Assembly (NCBI RefSeq): GCF_037940415.1 | Contig: NZ_CP149798.1 | Location: 5,799,001-5,863,000 of the forward strand | From: Streptomyces sp. f51 | GTDB taxonomy: Bacteria; Actinomycetota; Actinomycetes; Streptomycetales; Streptomycetaceae | DNA length: 64,000 bases | Direction: 5' to 3' | Shown here: piece by piece, positions 1-6,780 of the stretch | Layout of the letters: each line of letters opens with the position of its first letter | How positions within the stretch are numbered: position 1 is the first letter of the stretch | Translations under genes and position numbers: made by a program | Notes under the pieces: model-generated | The model's database searches: none | Seen by the model: the letters and a program-made list of their open reading frames with translations, nothing else | What the model was told of the DNA's origin: nothing

Positions 1-882
1 CAGCGCCGTGGCTTCCGGATCGGCTGCACGGTCGACGGACCCGAGGGCCCGGTCCGGCTCGACGTCGCCGTCCAGGTCGAGCCCGAACTGCGCGTCGTGG
101 GCGAGCGGTTGTCGGCCGGCGGGCGGACCCTGCTGGAGACGGCGCTGCGCGACCCGGGCCGCCCGTGCGTCCAGGCGGCCTGGTACACGGGCGGCACGTC
201 CTCGGTGACGCGGGTCCCGCTCCCGGACGACCGCCTCGGCACCGCGCTGCTGCCCCTGCGCGTCGCCGGCCGCACCGCCGGAGAGCGTCAAGTCCTGGCC
301 GCCGCCGAGCAGATGGTCCTCGCCCTGCGGTCCGTGTACGTCTGCGACCCGGACCCGGACTCCATGCGGACCCCCGTTCCGCTCGGCTCGGGCCGGCTGC
401 TGCGCGGCTGCGGCAACCTCGCCGAAGTCCTCTGGCGTACGAGGTCGGAGTGCGGCCGGCGGTACGCCCACCTGGTCGGCGCGGTCGAGGCCGGGTGCGC
501 CGGTCCGGTCACAGACGTGCTGGCCGAGGTCCTCGGCGACGGCACCGTCCGCGCCCTCCTCGACCGCGGCGACGGCGTCCGTACGCCGCTCGGGCTGCTG
601 GGCGACGGCGAGTTGAGGTATCTCGCGCTCGCCCTCGTGCTGCTCACCGGGCCCGGCGTCCTGGAGGTCGACCCGGCGGGCGAGGTGCCGTCCGCGTTCC
701 AGTCGCTGACCGTCCTGGCCGACGGCCTCGACCGGGGGCTGGACGCCCGCCAGGCCGGGGAACTGGTGCGGCTGGCGGCGCGGATGTGCGAGCGCGGACA
801 CATCCGGCTGCTGGGCACGGTCCACGACGAAGCACGGGTGCCCGCGACCGCCGGCGCCACGGTGGTGGACCTGACTCCGTGA
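1..882 (+). CDS. AAA/SMC-like ATPase, C-terminal part (5' end outside window)
   Basis: The reading frame is open from the first base to a TGA at 882, so the N-terminus, including any Walker A loop, lies upstream. The visible part has an ABC/RecF-like signature stretch (GDGELRYLALALVLL, near base 600), then a conserved acidic region (LEVDPAG) and a late LLGTVHD that resembles an H-loop. This order (signature, Walker B area, H-loop) fits the C-terminal lobe of an AAA_21/SMC-type ATP-binding protein. No partner or substrate can be inferred. The next gene, MazG-like, is 316 bp away and is probably a separate unit. The ATPase fold is fairly sure; the function is unknown. Confidence 0.6.
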   Translation, partial: QRRGFRIGCTVDGPEGPVRLDVAVQVEPELRVVGERLSAGGRTLLETALRDPGRPCVQAAWYTGGTSSVTRVPLPDDRLGTALLPLRVAGRTAGERQVLAAAEQMVLALRSVYVCDPDPDSMRTPVPLGSGRLLRGCGNLAEVLWRTRSECGRRYAHLVGAVEAGCAGPVTDVLAEVLGDGTVRALLDRGDGVRTPLGLLGDGELRYLALALVLLTGPGVLEVDPAGEVPSAFQSLTVLADGLDRGLDARQAGELVRLAARMCERGHIRLLGTVHDEARVPATAGATVVDLTP

Positions 883-889
883 GGGAGCC

Positions 890-1035
890 GGGCGTGCCGG
901 TGGTCCGGGGCGGTGGGGAAGGCGGGCGTGCCGGCGGTCCGGGGGCGCGGGGAGGGGCGCCGGGCGTGCCTGCGGTCCGAGGGCGCGGGGAGGAACCGGG
1001 CTGGCCGGTGGTCCGGGGCTGTTGGGGCGGCGAGG
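890..1035. repeat. Degenerate ~36-bp GC-rich tandem repeat
   Basis: Four imperfect units starting with GGGC(G/T)(T/G)GCC begin near 890, 924, 962 and 998 (spacing 34, 38 and 36 bp), each containing a GGTCCG core. They fill much of the 316-bp gap between the ATPase stop (882) and the MazG start (1199). The rest of that gap is GC-rich without a convincing gene. Confidence 0.65.
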
Positions 1036-1198
1036 GCGGTGGTGGTCCCGCGCTACCGGGGAGGAGCCGGGAGTGTGGTGTTCCCAAGTCGTGTGGCAGC
1101 CGGGAGCGGTGGTGGTCCGGGGCGGCCGACGGGGCCGGATCCTGGTGGCCGGTCCCGCTCCGTGGGTGAACCGGTCAGGGGGTGATACACCTGACGGC

Positions 1199-1531
1199 GT
1201 GAGTGAACTGGACGTGGCGACGATTCAGCGCAGACTGGCCGAGTTCGCGGCCGTGCGGAACTGGCAGCCCTACCACACCCCCAAGAACCTGGTCTCCGCG
1301 CTGAGCGTGGAGGCGTCCGAACTCCTGGAGATCTTCCAGTGGTTGACGCCGGAGGAGTCGGCCCGGGTGATGCGGGACGAGGACACCGCGCACCGCGTCA
1401 CCGACGAGGTCGCGGACGTGCTCGCGTATCTGCTCCAGTTCTGCGAGGTGCTGGGCATCGACCCCCTCGCGGCCCTCGACGCGAAGATCGACCGGAACGA
1501 GCGGAGGTTCCCGGCGCCGGGAAACCCCTGA
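1199..1531 (+). CDS. MazG-like nucleotide pyrophosphohydrolase
   Basis: Start is the GTG giving VSELDVATIQRRLAEFA, where homology begins; an ATG upstream at 1022 would add only low-complexity Gly/Arg sequence from the repeat region. The 110-residue protein is a single all-alpha MazG/RS21-C6-type domain: the metal-binding helix (EASELLEIFQW, residues about 41-51) and the second acidic helix (DEVADVLAYLL) are both present. This family hydrolyses (d)NTPs to monophosphate and pyrophosphate, often cleaning up non-canonical nucleotides. Length and motifs match the small RS21-C6/iMazG class rather than the two-domain MazG. Likely monocistronic. Confidence 0.85.
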   Translation: MSELDVATIQRRLAEFAAVRNWQPYHTPKNLVSALSVEASELLEIFQWLTPEESARVMRDEDTAHRVTDEVADVLAYLLQFCEVLGIDPLAALDAKIDRNERRFPAPGNP

Positions 1532-1724
1532 CGCGGTGCCCGAACCGGGCCCGTGAAAACGGAATGCGACACTCTCTGTAGTCGTCACCGCGCTCCGATG
1601 CGATTCCGTGTCCACAGATTTCGGGCTTCCTCTGGCTTTCCGTCTCAACCGCCCTCACTCTGGGTAGTGAACAAGGGAGTTCGACTGTACGCGCGAGAGC
1701 GCGTCGGACAGACGGGGGCAGCGC

Positions 1725-2204
1725 ATGGAAGCGGTGCGGCTCATCGCGGCGAACAGACGTGCCCTGGCGGAGAGCGGCGAGACTCCGGAGGTCATGGCGG
1801 AGGCATGGCAGGCGCATTCCCTGGCACAGGCGATCGGCAGCCGCCTCGCCGTGTCCGGTCCTCCCGAACTCCGGGGCGAGGCCCTGGGGTTGACCGAGCT
1901 GGCGGGCCGCGGCTGCGGTGTGCTCGGCGATCACGCCCTCGACATCGGCGCCTTACGGGCCGCCCGGCTCACGGAGCTGGGCGACGCGCGCGAGTCATTG
2001 CTCTGTCTCGGCGCCCTGCTGGCCGAGGTCGGCATAGCCCTGGTCGGTGTCGCCTGCGCGGCGGACGACGAGGGGACGTACTGGCAGTGCATGGAGGCGA
2101 TCGACGCGGCGGACGAGTCCCGGGACCGCGTCCTGGAGATGCTGAGACGTCTCGCGGTGAGGGACGAGAAACGCGTGGTGGAACGGGACCCGGCCGCCGG
2201 GTAG
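1725..2204 (+). CDS. DUF6099-like small helical protein with a TTA codon
   Basis: A 159-residue, mostly helical, soluble protein beginning MEAVRLIAANRRALAES. By memory it resembles the streptomycete-restricted family DUF6099, for which no function is known. There is no signal peptide, membrane segment or catalytic motif. Codon 77 (bases 1953-1955) is TTA, the rare leucine codon read by bldA tRNA in Streptomyces, so translation may be developmentally delayed. The 193-bp upstream gap separates it from the MazG gene. Family assignment is by recall and moderate. Confidence 0.65.
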   Translation: MEAVRLIAANRRALAESGETPEVMAEAWQAHSLAQAIGSRLAVSGPPELRGEALGLTELAGRGCGVLGDHALDIGALRAARLTELGDARESLLCLGALLAEVGIALVGVACAADDEGTYWQCMEAIDAADESRDRVLEMLRRLAVRDEKRVVERDPAAG

Positions 2205-2251
2205 CCGAGCCGCGGGCCCCGATCGGCCCCGGTCGTGGCGGGGGACCCGCC

Positions 2252-2360
2252 CCGGAACCGCCCGCGACGCCCGCCCCGCAGCCGCCCGCGAGAGCCCGGC
2301 CGGAACCGCCCGCGAGGCCCGACCGGAACGGCCCGCGAAGCCCGGCCGGTCGGCCGGGCC
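2252..2360. repeat. ~23-bp GC-rich direct repeats
   Basis: About four units related to GGAACCGCCCGCGAGGCCCG lie between the small helical protein and the end of the LLM oxidoreductase gene. I see no gene in this stretch. It belongs to the same class of intergenic GC-rich repeats seen elsewhere in the window. Confidence 0.55.
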
Positions 2361-2381
2361 GGGGTGTCGTCCGGGGGACGG

Positions 2382-3305
2382 TCAGCCGAGCTGGGGTGCC
2401 ACCTCGGAGGCGATCAGGTCCAGCTGGTCCAGGTCGGTGAGGTCCAGCATCTGGAGGTACATCCGCTGCGAACCGACCGCCTGATAGCGGGCGATCCGCT
2501 CGACGACCTCCGCCGGAGAACCCGCGAGCCCGTTCGCCTTCAGCTCGTCGACATCGCGCCCGATGGCGTCCGCCCGGCGCCTCACCTCGCTGTCGGTCCG
2601 TCCGACGCACGCCACCAGCGCGTTGGAGTAGACGAGTTCGTCGGGCTTGCGCCCGGCCTGCTCCAACGCGGCGCGGACCCGGCCGAACTGCTGCTCCGTG
2701 TCCGGGACCGAGGCGAAGGGGATGTTGAACTCGTCGGCGTAGCGGGCCGCGAGCGCGGGGGTCCGCCTGGCGCCGTGGCCGCCGATCAGCACGGGCACCT
2801 TCGACTGCGTGGGCTTGGGCAGCGCGGGCGAGTCCTTCAGCTGGTAGTAGGTGCCGTCGAACGTGAAGCGCTCGCCGACCGGCGTGCCCCACAACCCGGT
2901 GACGACCGCGAGCTGCTCCTCCAGCCGGCCGAACTTCTCCTTCGGGAACGGGATGCCGTACGCCGTGTGCTCGGCCTCGTACCAGCCCGCACCGAGGCCG
3001 AGTTCCACACGGCCGCCCGACATCTGGTCGACCTGGGCGACCTGGATGGCGAGCACACCGGGGAGGCGAAAGGTTCCGGCGGTCATCAAGGTGCCCAGGC
3101 GGATGCGGCTCGTCTCGCGGGCGATGCCGGCCAGGGTGATCCACGCGTCGGTGGGGCCGGGGAGGCCGTCCACGGAACCCATGTGCACATAGTGATCAGA
3201 GCGGAAAAAGGCTCCGTAATGGAGGTCTTCGGCGGCCTTGGCGACGCGGAGCAGCGTGTCGTAGGTCGCGCCCTGCTGCGGTTCTGTGAAGATTCGAAGA
3301 TCCAT
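2382..3305 (-). CDS. LLM-class F420-dependent oxidoreductase
   Basis: Luciferase-like (alpha/beta)8 barrel protein of 307 residues. The start chosen is the ATG giving MDLRIFTEPQQGATYD, where family homology begins; a start 15 bp upstream is possible. Typical LLM segments are present: FFRSDHYVHMG near the N-terminus, RLGTLMTAGTFRLPG, GLGAGWYEAEHTAYGIPFP and PVLIGGHGARRTPALAARYADEFN. Members usually transfer hydride between a substrate and F420H2, or FMN in some cases; the substrate here is unknown. It lies 122 bp downstream of the SDR gene on the same strand and may be co-transcribed with it. Confidence 0.85.
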   Translation of the reverse strand: MDLRIFTEPQQGATYDTLLRVAKAAEDLHYGAFFRSDHYVHMGSVDGLPGPTDAWITLAGIARETSRIRLGTLMTAGTFRLPGVLAIQVAQVDQMSGGRVELGLGAGWYEAEHTAYGIPFPKEKFGRLEEQLAVVTGLWGTPVGERFTFDGTYYQLKDSPALPKPTQSKVPVLIGGHGARRTPALAARYADEFNIPFASVPDTEQQFGRVRAALEQAGRKPDELVYSNALVACVGRTDSEVRRRADAIGRDVDELKANGLAGSPAEVVERIARYQAVGSQRMYLQMLDLTDLDQLDLIASEVAPQLG

Positions 3306-3427
3306 GTATCCATCATGCACCGGTCACAACAGGCGTTCCCTGTCGAACCGCTGGCACGCCTCCGCCCGTCGTGAAACATCTCCGGGCGACGGGCGGGGCC
3401 GCCGTCCGGAGGCGGGGCCCGCCGCGC

Positions 3428-4141
3428 CTACGGCTGCCCGGCGAGCTGGGGGTACAGGTCGCTCAGCTCTCCCGAGAGACCGGCCTTGACCTGGCGGGTG
3501 AGGGCGTCGGCGAGGACCTCGTGGGCGTCCGTCTCGATCCCGTCGAGTGCCTGCGCCGCGACGCTGTGCGCGGTGACCTTGGGTACGTCGAGGCTCGCGG
3601 TCAGATCGGTGTCGACGTAGCCGACGTGCAGCCCGGTGACCTTGATGCCGCGCGGCCGGAGCTCCAGGCGCAGCGCGTTGCTCTGGGACCACAGGGCGGC
3701 CTTGGCGGCGCTGTAGCCGTCGGCGCCGGGAACCGTCACCCACGACAGCACCGAGTGGACGGTGAGGATGTGGCCGCCGCCGTTGCGCTCCATGACCGGG
3801 ACGAAGGCCCGGGTGGTGAGGAGCGGGCCGAAGAAGTTGATGTCGAACTCCCGCCGCAGGTCCTCGACGGGGGAGTCCAGGAACGACGTCGGGGCCGTCG
3901 CGCCCGCGTTGTTGATCAGCACGGTGACGTCCTGGGCCCGTGCCGCGGCGGCCGCCACCGACGCGGGGTCGGTGACCTCCAGGGCCAGCGGCACCGCGTC
4001 GGGGTGCGCGACGGTCCGCGGGTCCCGGGCGGTCGCGTAGACCTTCCGGGCGCCGCGCTCGTACAGCGCGTCCACGAAGGCCTTCCCGATACCGCGGCTG
4101 CCACCCGTCACGAGTGCCACCGAGCCTTCGATGCTGGTCAT
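3428..4141 (-). CDS. SDR family NAD(P)-dependent oxidoreductase
   Basis: Classical short-chain dehydrogenase of 237 residues. The cofactor loop TGGSRGIG is at about residues 14-21, NNAG at about 91-94 and the catalytic YSAAK about two-thirds along. The start ATG has a clear upstream GAGGAG ribosome site. The gene diverges from a TetR regulator; the 173-bp gap carries two identical palindromes, so the SDR is very probably the repressor's target. The substrate is not predictable from sequence. The LLM oxidoreductase follows downstream and may act in the same redox or detoxification step. Confidence 0.92.
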   Translation of the reverse strand: MTSIEGSVALVTGGSRGIGKAFVDALYERGARKVYATARDPRTVAHPDAVPLALEVTDPASVAAAAARAQDVTVLINNAGATAPTSFLDSPVEDLRREFDINFFGPLLTTRAFVPVMERNGGGHILTVHSVLSWVTVPGADGYSAAKAALWSQSNALRLELRPRGIKVTGLHVGYVDTDLTASLDVPKVTAHSVAAQALDGIETDAHEVLADALTRQVKAGLSGELSDLYPQLAGQP

Positions 4142-4233
4142 GAGCTTCTCCTCTTGAGGGGCGCTGTGAATCGGGAGGACGGAGCGCTCGAAGCGCGGGC
4201 GGCTCCGCCGGGGTGCCGCACCGGCCATATCGT

Positions 4234-4247
4234 AAACCGATCGGTTT
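4234..4247. promoter_or_regulatory. TetR-type operator, copy 1
   Basis: Perfect 14-bp palindrome AAACCGATCGGTTT in the SDR/TetR divergent promoter. An identical copy lies 34 bp away centre to centre, about three helical turns. AT-rich flanks of this kind are typical of TetR autorepression sites. Confidence 0.85.
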
Positions 4248-4267
4248 TCCATCCTCACCCGCACTGT

Positions 4268-4281
4268 AAACCGATCGGTTT
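4268..4281. promoter_or_regulatory. TetR-type operator, copy 2
   Basis: Second exact copy of AAACCGATCGGTTT, ending 33 bp before the regulator start codon. Two dimers bound here would cover both divergent promoters. Confidence 0.85.
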
Positions 4282-4314
4282 CCGCAGGGCAAGCGGAGAA
4301 CGTAAGCTGGGCCC

Positions 4315-4938
4315 ATGACACAGGCGACCTCCACCGCGACCGCCGGTTCACCGACCCGCGACCGGCTGCTCGACGCCGCGGCCGAACTCTTCTACCGCGA
4401 GGGCGTCGGCGTCGGGGTCGAGGCGCTGTGCCGGGTGGCCGGAGTGTCCAAGCGCTCGATGTACCAGCTGTTCGACAGCAAGGACGGCGTGCTGGCGGCG
4501 AGCCTGGAGCGCAGCGCGCCCGCGTATCTGGCGTTCCTGCTGCCCCCCGACGACGGCCGGCCGCCGCGTGACCGCGTCCTGCACGTCTTCGAGCGTCTGG
4601 AGGAGATGGCGGCCCGGCCGGACTTCCGCGGCTGCCCCTTCGTGGCCGTGACCGCCGAGCTGAAGGCGCCGGACCACCCCGCCAGTGTGGTGGCGCGCCG
4701 CTGCAAGGACGCGCTGACCGCGTTCTTCCGGCAGGAGGCCGAGCGCGGCGGAGCCGGCGACCCCGAGCTGCTCGCACGCCAGCTGACCGTCGCCTTCGAC
4801 GGATCGGGCGTCCGTGCCGTCATGCAGGGCCAGGGTCTGGACGGCCTCGCCCTCGCGACGGCCACCGCCCTGCTCACGGGCGCGGGCATCGACGCCGAGG
4901 AGGCTCCCGGGCGCCCGGAGCCCGAAACCTCCGCCTGA
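4315..4938 (+). CDS. TetR/AcrR family transcriptional regulator
   Basis: A 207-residue regulator. The N-terminal helix-turn-helix (residues about 15-60, with AELFYREG, VAGVSKRSMYQLF and a K/DG turn) is typical TetR. The C-terminal half is a ligand-binding helical domain with a FRGCPF motif often seen in regulators next to short-chain dehydrogenases. It diverges from the SDR gene across two identical operators, which predicts repression of itself and the SDR, relieved by an unknown small molecule. Confidence 0.93.
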   Translation: MTQATSTATAGSPTRDRLLDAAAELFYREGVGVGVEALCRVAGVSKRSMYQLFDSKDGVLAASLERSAPAYLAFLLPPDDGRPPRDRVLHVFERLEEMAARPDFRGCPFVAVTAELKAPDHPASVVARRCKDALTAFFRQEAERGGAGDPELLARQLTVAFDGSGVRAVMQGQGLDGLALATATALLTGAGIDAEEAPGRPEPETSA

Positions 4939-5286
4939 CGTACGCCCGGCTCCGGACCGCCCGCCGGCCGGCGGGCGGCCGCCCCCGGCCCGTCCTTCGG
5001 CCGAGCCCCCGCCGTAACGTCCGTGCCCGCGAAAAACCGCAGGTCCACCCGGGGCGTTCGCTGTACGTTGTGGGGGCGCGCCGAGGGCAGGCGTCGCCCC
5101 TGCGGGTCGGCCGCGGCGCGATGTGGCCACGGGCCACGGAGGCCGCGGCGGAGCCGGGAGCGGCGACGGCCGAGGCGCGCTCGCCCACGCCGTGGGCCCC
5201 CGGCGTCCGGCGGTCGCGCACCGCGCACCGGCCGGCCGAACCGCGGGTTCCCCATGGCTCAGAAGACGCATCGAGGCAGACACACC
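4939..5286. other. Intergenic gap with a 22-bp perfect palindrome
   Basis: This 348-bp gap precedes hen1. It contains a 22-bp self-complementary GC block at 4957-4978 (centre GCCGGC), 18 bp after the TetR stop, a likely transcription terminator. The rest is GC-rich with no gene I can support; a promoter for the RNA-repair pair must lie in its right half. Confidence 0.55.
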
Positions 5287-6780
5287 GTGTTCCTGACGAT
5301 CAGTACCACCGGTACTCCGGAGCGGCCCGCGACCGATCTCGGCTTCCTGCTGCACAAGCATCCCGACAACGCGCAGCGGTTCTCGACGTCGTACGGGACG
5401 GCCCATGTGCTCTACCCCGAGGCGACCGCCGAGCGGTGCACCGCGGCCCTGCTGCTCGAGGTCGACCCGGTGGCGCTGGTCAGGCGCGGCAAGGGGAAGG
5501 GGCGCGGCGGGGCTCCCGACGCGGCCCTCGCCCAGTACGTCAACGACCGCCCGTACGCCGCGTCCTCGCTGCTCGTCGTGGCGCTGAGCGCCGTCTTCTC
5601 CAGCGCGATGAAGGGCCAGTGCGCGGCCAGGCCCGGGCTTCCGGCCGAGGCCAGACCGCTGCGCGTCGAGGTCCCCGCCCTGCCCGCGCGCGGCGGCGCC
5701 GGTGTCGTGCGCGCGCTCTTCGAACCGCTGGGCTGGACGGTGACGGCCGAGCCCGTGCCGCTCGACGAGCGCTTCCCGGAGTGGGGCGACTCCCGCTACG
5801 TACGCCTGGAACTGGAAGCCGAGGGGCTGACGGTCGCCGAGGCACTGCGCCACCTCTATGTGCTGCTCCCCGTCCTCGACGACGCCAAGCACTACTGGGT
5901 GTCCTCCGACGAGGTCGACAAGCTGCTGCGCGCGGGCGAGGGCTGGCTGCCGGGGCACCCGGAGCAGAAGCTGATCACCAGCCGCTATCTCTCCCGGCGC
6001 TGGTCGCTGACCCGGGAGGCCATGGAGCGGCTCGAACTCGCGCGGCTCGCCGAGACCGACGACATCGCCGTCGAGCAGATCGACAACGCCGTCGACGAGG
6101 AGACCGACACCGAGGAGAAGCCGGTGCCGCTCGCCGTGCTGCGCCGCGACGCGATCCTCGCCGCGCTGCACGCGGCCGGCGCGAGCCGCGTCCTCGATCT
6201 CGGCTGCGGACAGGGCCAGTTGGTGCAGGCCATGCTCAAGGACACGCGGTTCACCGAGATCGTCGGGGTCGACGTGTCGATACGGGCGCTCACCATCGCC
6301 TCGCGCCGCCTCAAGCTCGACCGCATGGGCGAGCGGCAGGCCGCCCGCGTCCAGCTCCTCCAAGGGTCGCTCGCCTACACCGACCGCCGTCTCAAGGGCT
6401 ACGACGCCGCCGTGCTCAGCGAGGTGATCGAACACCTCGACCTGCCCCGGCTGCCCGCCCTGGAGTACGCGGTGTTCGGCTCCGCCCGCCCGCGGACCGT
6501 CCTCGTGACGACCCCGAACGTCGAGTACAACGTCCGCTGGGAGACCCTGCCGGCCGGACACTCCCGGCACGGCGACCACCGCTTCGAGTGGACCCGCGAG
6601 GAGTTCCGCGCCTGGGCCCGCAAGGTCGCCGAACGGCACGGCTACGACGTGGAGTTCACCCCCGTCGGCCTCGACGACCCCGAGGTCGGACCGCCCACCC
6701 AGATGGCCGTCTTCACCCTGGCCACGAACGCGACCGGCACGACCGGCACCCCGAACGCGAAGGAGGAGAAGGCCGCATGA
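5287..6780 (+). CDS. hen1: Hen1 3'-terminal RNA ribose 2'-O-methyltransferase
   Basis: A 497-residue bacterial Hen1, the methyltransferase of the Pnkp/Hen1 RNA-repair complex. It 2'-O-methylates the 3' end of broken RNA before ligation and so protects repaired tRNA from re-cleavage. The start is the GTG giving VFLTISTTGTPERPATDLGFLLHK, matching the family N-terminus; a longer frame begins upstream at 5023 but is unconserved. The N-terminal half is the Pnkp-interacting, ligase-activating region. The C-terminal methyltransferase has the SAM motif DLGCGQGQ (D304) and the metal site E379-x2-E382-H383. Its stop overlaps the pnkp start by ATGA, indicating translational coupling. Confidence 0.96.
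   Translation: MFLTISTTGTPERPATDLGFLLHKHPDNAQRFSTSYGTAHVLYPEATAERCTAALLLEVDPVALVRRGKGKGRGGAPDAALAQYVNDRPYAASSLLVVALSAVFSSAMKGQCAARPGLPAEARPLRVEVPALPARGGAGVVRALFEPLGWTVTAEPVPLDERFPEWGDSRYVRLELEAEGLTVAEALRHLYVLLPVLDDAKHYWVSSDEVDKLLRAGEGWLPGHPEQKLITSRYLSRRWSLTREAMERLELARLAETDDIAVEQIDNAVDEETDTEEKPVPLAVLRRDAILAALHAAGASRVLDLGCGQGQLVQAMLKDTRFTEIVGVDVSIRALTIASRRLKLDRMGERQAARVQLLQGSLAYTDRRLKGYDAAVLSEVIEHLDLPRLPALEYAVFGSARPRTVLVTTPNVEYNVRWETLPAGHSRHGDHRFEWTREEFRAWARKVAERHGYDVEFTPVGLDDPEVGPPTQMAVFTLATNATGTTGTPNAKEEKAA

Noticed and set aside
1199..1531. MazG-like gene as part of an abortive-infection or toxin-antitoxin unit
   Set aside because: No toxin or defence gene is adjacent; the upstream ATPase is 316 bp away across a repeat and is incomplete in the window.
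5070..6776. 1416-residue version of Pnkp
   Set aside because: The extra N-terminus is the +1 frame of hen1; P-loop spacing and the ATGA overlap support 6777.
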